Shown here: positions 20,042 to 33,032 of the stretch, one piece after another | Layout: every line of letters starts with the position of its first letter | How positions within the stretch are numbered: position 1 is the first letter of the stretch | From: Serpentinimonas raichei | GTDB taxonomy: Bacteria > Pseudomonadota > Gammaproteobacteria > Burkholderiales > Burkholderiaceae_C | Direction of reading: 5' to 3' | Length of the DNA stretch: 64,000 nt | Assembly: GCF_000828895.1 (NCBI RefSeq) | Contig: NZ_AP014568.1 | Coordinates: forward strand, 1,867,858-1,931,857 | The notes under the pieces: model-generated | Databases searched by the model: none | What the model was told of the DNA's origin: nothing | The model's input: only the letters and a program-made list of their open reading frames with translations | Translations under genes and position numbers: made by a program

Positions 20042-20952
20042 GGGCCGGGGCCTGGCACCGCATTCGAAATGCCGCTCGCCACATGCCCTGAGGGCACATG
20101 GCGGGCGGCGTGTTCGATGTGGCCGGTCTGGTCGTCGAAAAAGAAATCGGGCTCGAACTCGCGCAAAAATTCGCCCTTGGGCAGGCCGCCCAGAAACAGC
20201 GCTTCATCGACCTCGATATTCCAGTTCATCAGGGTGCGGATGGCGCGTTCGTGCGCCGGGGCGCTGCGCGCCGTCACCAGCGCGGTGCGGATGCGCATCT
20301 GCGCCGTGCCGGCACTTTGCAGCCGGTGCAGCGCCTCCAGCAGCGGCTTGAACGGCCCGCCCGGCAGCGGCAGGCCGGCCTTGCTGGCTTCGTGCTGCTG
20401 AAAAGCGCTCAAGCCCTGGGCCTGATAGACGCGCTCGGCCTCGTCGGAAAACAGCACCGCGTCGCCGTCAAAGGCAATGCGCACCTGGTTCGGGTGCGCG
20501 TCGCTGGCGTGCACCGACTGCGGATAGACCTGCGCCGCCGGCACCCCGGCCTCCAGCGCCGCACGCACATCGCTCAGGTGCGTGGACAAAAACAGATTGG
20601 CGCGCAGCGGCCGCAGGTAGCGCCACGGCGGCTCGCCGCGCGTGAAAACGCCGCGCTCGATCGGCAAACCGTAGTGCTGCGCCGAGCGAAACACGCGCAT
20701 GCCCGAGACCGGGTCGTTGCGCGACAAAATCACCACCTCGACCCGGGGCTGGCCGGAGTGGTTGAAGCGCATCAGCTTTTGCACCAGCGAAAAAGCCACG
20801 CCGGGTCGGGCCGGCTGCTGCAAGCGCTCGAGCTGCAACTGCATGTAGGCGCGGTCGTCGCCTTGCTCGAAAACCTGGTTTTCGGCCTCGAAGTCGAACA
20901 GCGCGCGCGATGAAATGGCGACCACGAGCTGGCCGTCGAGGGTGGTGGGCAT
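20023..20952 (-). CDS. 5'-nucleotidase family protein
   Basis: A 309-residue protein matching the bacterial 5-nucleotidase family (related to cytosolic 5'-nucleotidase I), which dephosphorylates nucleoside monophosphates. Segments include VVAISSRALFDFE near the N-terminus, VEVVILSRNDPVSGMRVF, and IAFDGDAVLFSDEAERVYQ, which holds the DxD-type acidic motif. The ATG at 20952 was chosen because the core begins a few residues later; an upstream in-frame start at 20982 adds ten residues. Its stop is inside the xth gene end. Confidence 0.8.
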   Translation of the reverse strand: MPTTLDGQLVVAISSRALFDFEAENQVFEQGDDRAYMQLQLERLQQPARPGVAFSLVQKLMRFNHSGQPRVEVVILSRNDPVSGMRVFRSAQHYGLPIERGVFTRGEPPWRYLRPLRANLFLSTHLSDVRAALEAGVPAAQVYPQSVHASDAHPNQVRIAFDGDAVLFSDEAERVYQAQGLSAFQQHEASKAGLPLPGGPFKPLLEALHRLQSAGTAQMRIRTALVTARSAPAHERAIRTLMNWNIEVDEALFLGGLPKGEFLREFEPDFFFDDQTGHIEHAARHVPSGHVASGISNAVPGPGPHSPKS

Positions 20953-20980
20953 GGTGGGTTCATTGTCGCACGGCCTTGGC

Positions 20981-21040
20981 ACGCCGCCCTGGCCCGCCCT
21001 GGCCCGCCCTGCCCCGCCTTGGCCTTGGCCTGGCCCGCCT
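20981..21040. repeat. Imperfect 10-bp tandem repeat
   Basis: The unit GGCCCGCCCT occurs twice in perfect tandem (20991-21010), flanked by diverged copies on both sides. It fills most of the gap between the nucleotidase start and prfC. It lies where the prfC -35 region is expected, so length changes here could affect prfC transcription; no function is shown. Confidence 0.55.
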
Positions 21041-21052
21041 ATCGCCGATAAT
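21025..21052 (+). promoter_or_regulatory. Possible prfC promoter with very short leader
   Basis: TTGGCC (21025-21030), 16 bases, then GATAAT (21047-21052) lie directly before prfC. Transcription would start at about 21059-21060, one or two bases before the ATG at 21061, so the mRNA would be essentially leaderless. AGG two bases before the ATG is too close for a normal ribosome site. Confidence 0.4.
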
Positions 21053-21060
21053 CCTAGGCT

Positions 21061-22680
<1,620 letters not shown>

Positions 22681-22752
22681 GGGGCGGCACGCTTGCGCCA
22701 CGGGCCCTGCCGCCAAGGCGAGCACCGCAGGATGCCGCTGCCACGTGGCCTT

Positions 22753-23358
22753 TCAGGGCTGCGCCGCCAGCCAGCGCTCGACCGCGCGCGGGTAGATCAG
22801 GTGCTCTTGCGTGAGCACGCGCGCCGCCAGCGACTCGGGCGTGTCGCCGGGCAGCACCGGCAGCACGGCCTGCTCCAGAATCTGGCCGCAATCGACTTCG
22901 GCCGTGACGTGGTGCACCGTGGCCCCGACGAAGCGGCAACCCATTTCGAGCGCGCGCTGGTGCGTGTGCAGGCCCGGAAAAGCCGGCAGCAGCGAGGGGT
23001 GGATGTTGAGCAGGCGCCCGGCGTGGTGCTGCACGAAATCCGGCCCCAGAATGCGCATGAAGCCCGCCAGCAGCACCAGATCCGGGCGGCCGTGGGGGTC
23101 GAAGCGGGCGATGGCCTGCGTCAGCTCGGCCTCGAAGGCGGCGCGATTCGGGTAGGCGCTGTGCTCGACCAGCGCGGTGGGCAGCCCCTGCGCCTGCGCC
23201 CACGCCAGCCCGCCCGCCTGCGCCTTGTTGCTCAACACCCCGGCGATGCGTGCGCCAAAGCGCTGCTGCCAGTGCTGCTGCTGGGATGCCCGCACCAGGG
23301 CCTGCATATTTGAGCCGGTGCCCGAAATCAGCACGACAATGTTCTTTGTTTCAACCAT
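22753..23358 (-). CDS. purN: Phosphoribosylglycinamide formyltransferase PurN
   Basis: A 201-residue PurN, which uses 10-formyl-tetrahydrofolate to formylate GAR in purine synthesis. It shows [17 protein letters not shown] at the N-terminus, [11 protein letters not shown], the catalytic [12 protein letters not shown] and [15 protein letters not shown] with its conserved His and Asp. The ATG at 23358 abuts the divergent yceH frame, so the two genes share a very small promoter space. Confidence 0.95.
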   Translation of the reverse strand: MVETKNIVVLISGTGSNMQALVRASQQQHWQQRFGARIAGVLSNKAQAGGLAWAQAQGLPTALVEHSAYPNRAAFEAELTQAIARFDPHGRPDLVLLAGFMRILGPDFVQHHAGRLLNIHPSLLPAFPGLHTHQRALEMGCRFVGATVHHVTAEVDCGQILEQAVLPVLPGDTPESLAARVLTQEHLIYPRAVERWLAAQP

Positions 23359-23373
23359 ATGGATGCGAGTGTA

Positions 23374-24087
23374 ATGAGTCTGCCCGAACCCGATCCCAGC
23401 AACGCCCCCGGCACCCCAGCCCATCCCGCCTTCGAGCCCCTGAGCGTGGCGCAAGCGCGTGTGCTCGCCACGCTGATGGAAAAGGCGCGCACCGTGCCCG
23501 ATAGCTACCCGCTCACCCTCAACAGCTTGCTGCTGGGCTGCAACCAGAAGTCGGCGCGCGAGCCGGTGTTGAATTTGAGCGAGGCCGATGTCGCCGAGGC
23601 GCTCGACGGCCTGCGCCAGCGCACGCTGGTGTTCGAGAGCAGTGGCGGGCGCGTGCCGCGCTTCGAGCACAACTTTCAGCGCGCCGTGGGCGTGCCCGAG
23701 CAGTCCGCCGTGCTGCTGGGGCTGCTGATGCTGCGCGGGCCGCAGACCGCGGGCGAACTGCGCCTGAACGCCGAGCGCTGGTACCGCTTCTTGGACATCG
23801 CGTCGGTGGAGGCCTTTTTGGAGGAGCTGCAGCAGCGCGCGGCGCACAAGGGCGGGCCGCTGGTGACCTTGCTGCCGCGCCAGCCGGGTGCGCGCGAGCC
23901 GCGCTGGGCCCATCTGCTGTGCGGCGCCCCGGCGCTGGAGCCAGTCGCAGAGCTTGGCGGCGCGGGGCCGGGTGCGGAGCTGGCGGCCCAATTTTCCGCC
24001 CAGTTCGCCGCCTTGGCCGAGCGCGTGCAGGCGCTGGAGCAGCAGGTGCAGCAGCTGGAGCAGCGGCTGGAGCAGGCCGGAGGCTGA
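23374..24087 (+). CDS. YceH family protein (DUF480)
   Basis: A 237-residue DUF480/YceH protein of unknown biochemical role with two winged-helix-like domains. Conserved stretches are [36 protein letters not shown] and [19 protein letters not shown] Gln/Glu-rich coiled coil forms the C-terminus (last 45 residues). The start may be the ATG at 23374 or an in-frame ATG at 23359 that directly abuts the purN start; neither has a strong ribosome site. The family has been linked to virulence and swarming in enterobacteria, but no function is established here. Confidence 0.82.
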   Translation: MSLPEPDPSNAPGTPAHPAFEPLSVAQARVLATLMEKARTVPDSYPLTLNSLLLGCNQKSAREPVLNLSEADVAEALDGLRQRTLVFESSGGRVPRFEHNFQRAVGVPEQSAVLLGLLMLRGPQTAGELRLNAERWYRFLDIASVEAFLEELQQRAAHKGGPLVTLLPRQPGAREPRWAHLLCGAPALEPVAELGGAGPGAELAAQFSAQFAALAERVQALEQQVQQLEQRLEQAGG

Positions 24088-24193
24088 ACGGGTTGCGGGC
24101 GGTGCGGCCCGCCCTGTCACCGCCCGGACAGCGCCGCCACGCTGAGCGTGCTACAACCTTGGCTCTAGCAACGCAGCACAGGAGACCGGCCCC

Positions 24194-25375
24194 ATGGACT
24201 TGGCATTCACGCCCGAAGAGCAGGCTTTTAGAGCCGAAATCCGCGCCTGGGTGCGCGATCACTTGCCGCCCGAGCTGGCGCACAAGGTGCACCACGCCCT
24301 GCGCCTGAGCCGCGACGATCTGCAAGGCTGGGCCAAGGTGCTGGGGCGCAAAGGCTGGCTGGGCCATGGCTGGCCCAAAGCCTTCGGTGGCCCGGGCTGG
24401 AACGCGGTGCAAAAGCATTTGTTCGAAGAAGAATGCGCCCTCGCCGGGGCCCCGCGCGTGATCCCCTTCGGGCCGGTGATGGTCGCACCCGTCATCATGG
24501 CCTACGGCAGCCCGGAGCAGCAGCAGCGCTTCTTGCCCGGCATCGCCAGCGGCGAAGTCTGGTGGTGCCAAGGCTACAGCGAGCCCGGTTCCGGCTCCGA
24601 TCTGGCCAGCCTCAAGACCCGCGCCGAACACCGGGGCGACCACTACCTCGTCAACGGCCAAAAAGCCTGGACCACACTCGGCCAGCACGCCGACTGGATT
24701 TTTTGTCTGGTGCGCACCAGCAGCGAAGGCAAACCGCAGACCGGCATCAGCTTTTTGCTGATCGACATGAAGTCGCCCGGCGTCACGGTGCGCCCGGTGC
24801 GGCTGCTGGATGGCGAGTACGAAGTCAACGAAGTGTTTTTCGACGACGTGCAGGTGCCGCTAAACAACCTCATCGGCCAGGAAAACAAGGGCTGGAGCTA
24901 CGCCAAGCACCTGCTCAGCCACGAGCGCACCAACATCGCCGAAGTCAACCGCGCCAAGCGCGAGCTCGAGCGCCTCAAGCGCATCGCCCAAGCCGAAGGG
25001 GTGTGGGACGATGCCCGCTTTCGGGACCAGATCGCGCTGCTGGAAGTGGATGTGGTGGCGCTCGAAATGCTGGTGCTGCGCGTGCTGGCGGCCGAAAAAT
25101 CGGGCAAAAACCCGCTCGACATCGCCGGCTTGCTCAAAATCCGCGGCAGCGAAATCCAGCAGCGCTACGCCGAGCTGATGATGCTCGCCGCCGGCCCCTT
25201 TGCCTTGCCCTTCATCTTTGAGGCCATGGAGGCCGGCTGGCAGGGCGACTTCCCTGGCGGCGTGCCCGGCAACGCCCCGCTGGCAGCGAATTATTTCAAC
25301 TTGCGCAAAACCACGATTTACGGCGGCAGCAACGAGGTGCAGCGCAACATCGTGGCCCAAACCCTGCTCGGCTAA
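24194..25375 (+). CDS. Acyl-CoA dehydrogenase, PimC-like large subunit
   Basis: A 393-residue flavin acyl-CoA dehydrogenase. It shows CQGYSEPGSGSDLASL (FAD/substrate region), YLVNGQKAWTT, and the C-terminal GGSNEVQRNIVAQTLLG. AGGAGA stands before the ATG at 24194. It is followed after 19 bases by a second, shorter dehydrogenase. This large/small pairing is that of the pimeloyl-CoA dehydrogenase (PimC/PimD) type, which acts on dicarboxylyl-CoA; other pairs of this kind act on other acyl-CoAs, so the substrate is inferred only weakly. Confidence 0.82.
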   Translation: MDLAFTPEEQAFRAEIRAWVRDHLPPELAHKVHHALRLSRDDLQGWAKVLGRKGWLGHGWPKAFGGPGWNAVQKHLFEEECALAGAPRVIPFGPVMVAPVIMAYGSPEQQQRFLPGIASGEVWWCQGYSEPGSGSDLASLKTRAEHRGDHYLVNGQKAWTTLGQHADWIFCLVRTSSEGKPQTGISFLLIDMKSPGVTVRPVRLLDGEYEVNEVFFDDVQVPLNNLIGQENKGWSYAKHLLSHERTNIAEVNRAKRELERLKRIAQAEGVWDDARFRDQIALLEVDVVALEMLVLRVLAAEKSGKNPLDIAGLLKIRGSEIQQRYAELMMLAAGPFALPFIFEAMEAGWQGDFPGGVPGNAPLAANYFNLRKTTIYGGSNEVQRNIVAQTLLG

Positions 25376-25394
25376 ACCCACCCGGAGACACGCA

Positions 25395-26510
25395 ATGGAT
25401 TTCGACTTTTCCGACGACCAACTGCAACTGCGCGAAGCGGTGCGGCGCTGGGTACACAAAGCCTACCCCTTCGAGCGCCGCCGCACCGCCGCCGCCGCCG
25501 GGGGGTTCGAGCGCGCCACTTGGGCCGAACTGGCCGAACTCGGCTTGTGCGGCCTCACGGTGGCCGAAGCCCACGGCGGCCTCGGCCTGGGGGCGGTGGA
25601 GGCGATGGTGGTGCAAGAAGAACTCGGCCGCGGCCTGGTGCTGGAGCCGCTGGCGCAGGCCTACATTGCCGCCGCCGTGTTGCAAGCGCACGCCCCCGCG
25701 GCCCTGCAGCAGCAGTGGTTGCCGCGCCTGGCCAGTGGCGAGGCGCTGCTGGTGCTGGCGCACGTGGAACGCGGGCTGCGGCACCGGCTCGGGGCCGTGG
25801 CGACGCAGGCGGTGCCAAATGGCGCGGGCTGGTTGCTGAGTGGCGGCAAAAGCCTGGTGCCCGCTGGCGACTGCGCCGACGCGTTTCTGGTGCCAGCCCA
25901 GACCCCGCAAGGGCTGGCGCTGTTTCTGGTGCCCCGCGACGCCGCCGGGGTGCAGACCCGCGCCTACCCGACCCAAGACGGCAGCCGCGCCGCCGAAGTG
26001 GGCTTTGCGCAAACGCCCGCGCAACTGCTCAGCCCCGATGGCCAGGCGGCGCTGGAGTGGGCCGCCGATGTGGGCATCGCCGCCGCCTGCGCCGAAGGCG
26101 TGGGGGTGATGGAGCAGACGCTGGCCTACACGCTGGACTACCTCAACACGCGCCAGCAGTTTGGGGTGCCGATTTCCAGCTTCCAGGCGCTGCGGCACCG
26201 CGTGGCCGACATGAAAATGCAGCTCGAACTGGCGCGCAGCATGAGCTACTACGCCAGCCTCAAGCTCGGTGCGCCAGCCGATGAGCGCCGCCAGGCGCTG
26301 GCGCGCGCCAAGGTGCAGCTGGGGCAGTCGATGCGCTTCGTGGGCCAGCAGGCGGTGCAGTTGCACGGCGGCATCGGCGTCACCGACGAATACCTCATCA
26401 GCCACTGCTTCAAGAAACTCACGCAGCTCGAGCTCAGCCTGGGCGACACGCTGCACCATCTGGGCGAGGTGTCGGCGCGTATGCGCGAGAGCGCCGGGGT
26501 GTTTGCCTGA
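25395..26510 (+). CDS. Acyl-CoA dehydrogenase, PimD-like small subunit
   Basis: A 371-residue acyl-CoA dehydrogenase-like protein, partner of the preceding gene. FDFSDDQLQLREAVRRWV starts the N-terminal helical domain, GLCGLTVAEAHGGLGLG is in the middle, and LDYLNTRQQFGVPISSFQAL with QLHGGIGVTDEY marks the C-terminal domain. CGGAGA precedes the ATG. Together the pair probably forms a hetero-oligomeric FAD enzyme in beta-oxidation-type metabolism; the electron acceptor is presumably an ETF encoded elsewhere. Confidence 0.8.
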   Translation: MDFDFSDDQLQLREAVRRWVHKAYPFERRRTAAAAGGFERATWAELAELGLCGLTVAEAHGGLGLGAVEAMVVQEELGRGLVLEPLAQAYIAAAVLQAHAPAALQQQWLPRLASGEALLVLAHVERGLRHRLGAVATQAVPNGAGWLLSGGKSLVPAGDCADAFLVPAQTPQGLALFLVPRDAAGVQTRAYPTQDGSRAAEVGFAQTPAQLLSPDGQAALEWAADVGIAAACAEGVGVMEQTLAYTLDYLNTRQQFGVPISSFQALRHRVADMKMQLELARSMSYYASLKLGAPADERRQALARAKVQLGQSMRFVGQQAVQLHGGIGVTDEYLISHCFKKLTQLELSLGDTLHHLGEVSARMRESAGVFA

Positions 26511-26532
26511 CACCCCTGACGCTGGGCCCGAA

Positions 26533-28773
26533 TCAGCGCAGCAGCAGCAACCAAGTCAGCGCCAGCCCCAACCCCAGCCCCAGCACGGCATACCAGCCCC
26601 AAGGCCGCGCGGGCTCGGCGTAGGGATCGACCAGGCTGCGCTCGGCCCCAGCGGGCAGTTGCGCCACGCCGGTGAGCGAGGCGCCAAAGGGGATGTTGAT
26701 GCGGGCCCGGATATTGACCGCCCAGCCGTTGGCGTCCAGCAAGGGCCCCAAGTTGCGCTGGCGCAGCTTTAACCAGGCCAGCAGCATCGCGGGGACCGAA
26801 ATGAGCAGCAGCAACCCGAGCAGCAGTCCGAGCAAGACCAGCGGCATCAGCCACAGCGGCAGGCGAAAAAAGCCGCTCAGAATCGCGGCCAGCGCGGTGC
26901 CCAGCGCCCCCAGCGCCAAGCCGATGGCGGCAAAAATGCCGGCAAAGCGCGCAATGTCGAAAGCCGCGGCGGCGGCCGGGGCCGCTGCGTGCGCACCCGC
27001 CGCACCGGGTAGTGCGCCAGCCCCGGCGGCCGACTGCGCCTCGACCCGCTGCTCGCGCGCCGCCGCCAAGCGCCGGAACTGCTCGCCTACGAAGCGGGCC
27101 ATACGCCGATAGGGCATCCAAAAGGCCTGGCGCACGCTGATCGGGGCTTCTTCGACGCGCAGCACGCGCGCCTTCCAGTCGCGCCCCTGGCGGTCGTAGA
27201 ACAGGGCGTTGCGCCCGGCCACCAGCATCTCGTCGGCGTCGCCGCCGGTCAGGGCCGCAACAATGGTGATCGGGGCCTCGTCGGGGCGCTCGCATTCGCA
27301 GTAGAGCAGGTAGACACCCGAGAGCGGGGCCAGCGCGCTGTGGCGCTCCAGATCGGCCACGCGCAGGCACAGGGTGCAACTGCGTTGGTCAATGTAGAGC
27401 GTGCCGGCCTGAAAGATGGCGGGCTGCTGCTGGCTGTAAAAATCGCTCAGGTTGACGAAGTTGCGCAGCAAGGGCACGAGGTCGCGCCGCAGTCGCAGCA
27501 ACAGCTTCAGCGCCTCGATGCCGGCGGCGTTGGCGTCGGCTTGGCGGTCGAGCTCGATCAGTGCGGCCAACTGCGCCGGGGCCGGGCCGTCGAGCAAGCC
27601 GCGCAGCGCCTCGGGGCTCCAGTCGGCCAGCGCGGTGGCGGGGCGTTGCGCCAGCCAGGCGCGGCGGGCGGCCAGCCGCGCACGCAGGCTTTCCCACTGG
27701 GCTGCTGTGAGCGCCGAACACGGGCCCAGCAGCGGCCACACCGCCTCCCGTTGCAGCGCGCTAATGCGCGCCTGCCAAGCGGGGTTGAGCCCCTCGCACA
27801 GCGGCAATTCGGCCCCCGGGCGCACCCGGGCCAGCGGCAAGGCGGCCAGCGCTTCGCTGCCTTCATGCAGGGTCTGCGCGGCCAGTTCGGTGTAGCGCGC
27901 TTGCTCCGGGTTGAGCGCCATTTCGGCTTGGGGGTCGAAATGGGCCAGTCGGCAGCGGGTAAAAAAATCGTCCACCTTGGCCTGCACGGCGTCGAAGGCT
28001 TGCAAGGCGCAGGTCTCTTGCAGGCCCGAAACCGGCAGGGCAGCGGGCGCGGGAACGGGAACGGGGGCCGCACCAGGCGCTGCATCTGGAGCGGCATCGG
28101 GCACCGGGCCGGGCTGGGCTGGAGCCTGCTGGTGCCAGTCGAGCGCCTGTTGCGCCTGCTCCAGCAAGGCCTCTAGGCCCGCTTGCGTGGCCCCCGGCTG
28201 GCCGCTGCGGTCGGTCTGCGCGCCCTGGGTGGCAACGACGTGCCCGATCAGTTCGGCGCACGCCGCATCCGGGGCCAGTTCGGCTGGTACCACTCCGTCG
28301 CCATTGGGCAGCGTGGGCGGAAACAGGCGCGCAGGCTCGCTCAGGTCATCGAGGCTCAGGTGCGGGGTACCCGCTTTGCCTAGGCGCAGCAGCACCTGGT
28401 GCGCGGCGGCGAATAGGGGCGCTGCCGCCGCCGTATCGGCGCGCAGCGCATCCAGCGGCAGCTCGGCGCCGGGCTGAAACAGCAGCTGCGGGTTGTGCAG
28501 CACCTCGCACACCCAGCGCACCGCCGCACGGATTTCGGGCACCTGGATGCTGCCATCGCCGTCGGTGTCGATGCGTTGCAGGGTGCGGCTGTCGAACTCC
28601 AGCCCGGAGGTCGGGCAGGCCAGCACGGCCCAGAGTTTTTGGTCGAGTTGGTCGAGGCAGCGCAAATCCTGCGCGGTTTCGATGCGCACCTGGTCAAAGC
28701 CGCCGCTGCGAAAAAAACGCCAGCGGTGCGGGCCGCTCATCTCCAGGGGTTCGCTCGGGGTGGAATGGCTCAT
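26533..28773 (-). CDS. Large membrane protein with EF-hand-like loop, unknown function
   Basis: A 746-residue protein I cannot assign to a characterised family. Residues 69-80 form a canonical EF-hand loop (DTDGDGSIQVPE), and a degenerate second loop (NGDG) is near 158-161. A Pro/Ala-rich linker lies near 215-245. Residues about 440-480 hold a Cys-containing region (YIDQRSCTLCLRV). The C-terminal third has at least three hydrophobic segments (near 600-670) and ends with one more (VLGLGLGLALTWLLLL). It is likely anchored in the inner membrane with calcium-responsive soluble parts; that role is inference. Confidence 0.65.
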   Translation of the reverse strand: MSHSTPSEPLEMSGPHRWRFFRSGGFDQVRIETAQDLRCLDQLDQKLWAVLACPTSGLEFDSRTLQRIDTDGDGSIQVPEIRAAVRWVCEVLHNPQLLFQPGAELPLDALRADTAAAAPLFAAAHQVLLRLGKAGTPHLSLDDLSEPARLFPPTLPNGDGVVPAELAPDAACAELIGHVVATQGAQTDRSGQPGATQAGLEALLEQAQQALDWHQQAPAQPGPVPDAAPDAAPGAAPVPVPAPAALPVSGLQETCALQAFDAVQAKVDDFFTRCRLAHFDPQAEMALNPEQARYTELAAQTLHEGSEALAALPLARVRPGAELPLCEGLNPAWQARISALQREAVWPLLGPCSALTAAQWESLRARLAARRAWLAQRPATALADWSPEALRGLLDGPAPAQLAALIELDRQADANAAGIEALKLLLRLRRDLVPLLRNFVNLSDFYSQQQPAIFQAGTLYIDQRSCTLCLRVADLERHSALAPLSGVYLLYCECERPDEAPITIVAALTGGDADEMLVAGRNALFYDRQGRDWKARVLRVEEAPISVRQAFWMPYRRMARFVGEQFRRLAAAREQRVEAQSAAGAGALPGAAGAHAAAPAAAAAFDIARFAGIFAAIGLALGALGTALAAILSGFFRLPLWLMPLVLLGLLLGLLLLISVPAMLLAWLKLRQRNLGPLLDANGWAVNIRARINIPFGASLTGVAQLPAGAERSLVDPYAEPARPWGWYAVLGLGLGLALTWLLLLR

Positions 28774-28789
28774 GGCTGCCCTCGCCTAT

Positions 28790-28826
28790 AAAAAAACCGC
28801 CGCCAGCGGCCAAAGGGCTGGCGGCG
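28790..28826 (-). terminator. Rho-independent terminator of katG
   Basis: Read on the minus strand, a 10-bp stem CGCCGCCAGC/GCTGGCGGCG (28826-28817 with 28807-28798) with a 9-base loop is followed by a run of seven T (28796-28790). It sits just after the katG stop and is oriented to end katG transcription. Confidence 0.8.
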
Positions 28827-28854
28827 ATTGCGCATAGTAGCAGTTCGGCCGGGT

Positions 28855-31092
<2,238 letters not shown>

Positions 31093-31094
31093 TC

Positions 31095-31140
31095 AGTGTA
31101 GGCTTTGGCTATCGGTTTGTGGGATTGGTTTTACCTAATC
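31095..31140 (-). promoter_or_regulatory. Candidate katG promoter with LysR-type operator
   Basis: On the minus strand a good -10 TACACT (31100-31095) has no recognisable -35, as expected for an activated promoter. Centred about 43 bases before the predicted start is an imperfect palindrome, GATTAGG and CCAATC around a 4-5 base centre (31140-31123). Its position fits an OxyR-like activator, which commonly controls katG; the sequence is not a full OxyR consensus. Confidence 0.35.
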
Positions 31141-31182
31141 GATCAATAGAATCCATGCTCCGCTGCGATCCGGCCAGGGGCC

Positions 31183-31740
31183 TCAGGCGTGCAGCCGGGA
31201 GTGGCGCGGCAGGCGCGCGGCCAGAAACTCCATCTGGTCGGCCAGGATGCGGCGGTTGCGCAAGATGAAATCCTCCCACAGGCTGGGCACGTAGGGGGTG
31301 TAGAGCAGCGGCATGCGCGCCTGCTCCGGGGTGCGGTTGCCCTTGCGGTGGTTGCAACTGCGGCAGGCCGTGACCACGTTCATCCAGTGGTCGCCGCCTT
31401 TTTGCGCCAGCGGGCGGATGTGCTCGCGCGTCAGGAACGACTCGGCAAAGGTGTCGGCGCAGTAGGCGCAGACGCAGCGGTCGCGGGCAAAGAGTTTTTC
31501 GTTGCTCAGGCTCGGCTTGAGCTCGAAGGGGTTGATGCCCGGCACACCCGCGGTGCCGATGATGGAGTTGATTTCGATCACCGACTGGCGGCCGCTGACG
31601 GCATTGAAGCCGCCGCGAAAACGCGCCACGCGCAGGCCCGCCTCCCAGCGCACTTCGTCGGCGGCGTAGTGCAACACCGCCTGCTCCAGGCTGATCCACG
31701 ACTGCGGCACGCCCTGTGCCGACAATTTCAACACCTTCAA
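31183..31740 (-). CDS. HNH endonuclease family protein
   Basis: A 185-residue HNH protein of the type common in betaproteobacterial chromosomes. The core runs RDRCVCAYC, then LTREHIRPLAQKGGDHWMN, then CRSCNHRKGNRTPEQA, giving two CxxC zinc pairs and the H-N-H residues. I prefer the TTG at 31740 because GAGGG lies about 7 bases before it and the product then begins KVLKLSAQG; the TTG at 31746 is the other option. Its biological target is unknown and no restriction partner is adjacent. Confidence 0.78.
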   Translation of the reverse strand: MKVLKLSAQGVPQSWISLEQAVLHYAADEVRWEAGLRVARFRGGFNAVSGRQSVIEINSIIGTAGVPGINPFELKPSLSNEKLFARDRCVCAYCADTFAESFLTREHIRPLAQKGGDHWMNVVTACRSCNHRKGNRTPEQARMPLLYTPYVPSLWEDFILRNRRILADQMEFLAARLPRHSRLHA

Positions 31741-31933
31741 AGCCAAGCCCTCGCGTCAGGCCCCACAGAGGGGGCTAAGATGCACAAAACCCGGCCTACC
31801 AGCCACCGTGCCAAGGCAGCGGCAGGCAAAAAGCGCTTGCCCGATGGGGCAGCGCCCACACCGGTTTGTGTCAATATAGCGCGCTTTGGTTTCGATTTGA
31901 CGACACCAGCTTGAAAACTCCCCTTTTTGTCGC

Positions 31934-32992
31934 ATGAAAATCATCCAAGGCATGGCCAACCTGCTGCGCCAGACCCGCTCCCACGGCGGCTGCGCGCTCA
32001 CGATTGGCAATTTCGACGGCGTGCACCGCGGCCACCAGGCCATGCTGGCGCTGCTGGGCAACGAGGCGCGCCACCGTGGCCTGCCCACTTGCGCGCTCAC
32101 GTTTGAGCCGCACCCGCGCGACTACTTTGCCAAAAAATACCGCCAGCCCGATCTGGCCCCGGCGCGCATCGCCACCTTGCGCGACAAGCTGCACGAGCTG
32201 CGCCGCTGCGGCGTCGATCAATGCGTGATCCTGCCCTTTGACGAGCGGCTGGCGGCCTTGGCGGCGCAGGACTTCATCGACCAGGTGTTGCTCGGCGCGC
32301 TCGGGGCGCGCTACGTGCTGGTGGGCGACGATTTCCGCTTCGGGGCCCAGCGCCGGGGCGACTACGCGCTGCTCGACGCCGCCGGCAGCGCGCAGGGCTT
32401 CGACGTGGCGCGCATGCTGAGCTACGAGGTGCATGGCGTGCGCGTCTCCAGCTCCGAGGTGCGCGACGCTCTGGCCGCTGGCCACATGGACGCCGCCGCC
32501 GCCCTGCTCGGGCGGCCCTACGCCATCAGCGGCCATGTGGTGCACGGGCGCAAGCTTGGGCGCGCGCTGGGGGAGTCGGCCAGCGGGGCCGAGGACGGGT
32601 TTCGCACCCTGAATTTGCGTTTTGACCACTGGAAACCGGCCGCCAGCGGCATTTTCGTGGTGCAGGTGCATGGGCTGGAGCCAGACCCCAGCGCGCCGCC
32701 GCTGCCCGGAGTCGCCAACCTCGGGGTGCGGCCCTCGCTCGACCCCGACGACGCCAACGGCGGCCGGGTGCTGCTCGAAACCCACTGCCTGGAGTGGCCC
32801 GAGCGGGTGCAGCGGGCCTTGCAAAACGCCACGACGCCGGGCGAGGCCTACGGTAAAATCATCCGCGTCGAGCTGCTGCACAAATTGCACGACGAACTCC
32901 GTTACGATGGCTTGGCCGCCCTCACCGCCGGCATCGCGCACGACTGCGCCGCCGCCCGGGCTTGGTTGGCCCAGCGCCGGCCACCGGCCTGA
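31934..32992 (+). CDS. ribF: Bifunctional riboflavin kinase/FAD synthetase RibF
   Basis: A 352-residue RibF that phosphorylates riboflavin to FMN and adenylates FMN to FAD. The FAD synthetase domain shows ALTIGNFDGVHRGHQAML and TFEPHPRDYF, with VSSSEVRDALAAG. The kinase domain shows GHVVHGRKLGRALG and PGVANLGVRPSL. It precedes ileS by 40 bases and lspA follows, the gene order common in proteobacteria. About 187 bases separate it from the divergent HNH gene. Confidence 0.94.
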   Translation: MKIIQGMANLLRQTRSHGGCALTIGNFDGVHRGHQAMLALLGNEARHRGLPTCALTFEPHPRDYFAKKYRQPDLAPARIATLRDKLHELRRCGVDQCVILPFDERLAALAAQDFIDQVLLGALGARYVLVGDDFRFGAQRRGDYALLDAAGSAQGFDVARMLSYEVHGVRVSSSEVRDALAAGHMDAAAALLGRPYAISGHVVHGRKLGRALGESASGAEDGFRTLNLRFDHWKPAASGIFVVQVHGLEPDPSAPPLPGVANLGVRPSLDPDDANGGRVLLETHCLEWPERVQRALQNATTPGEAYGKIIRVELLHKLHDELRYDGLAALTAGIAHDCAAARAWLAQRRPPA

Positions 32993-33032
32993 AGTCGTTT
33001 TACTCTAGGCCGCGCCCCACAAGCCCCACCCC

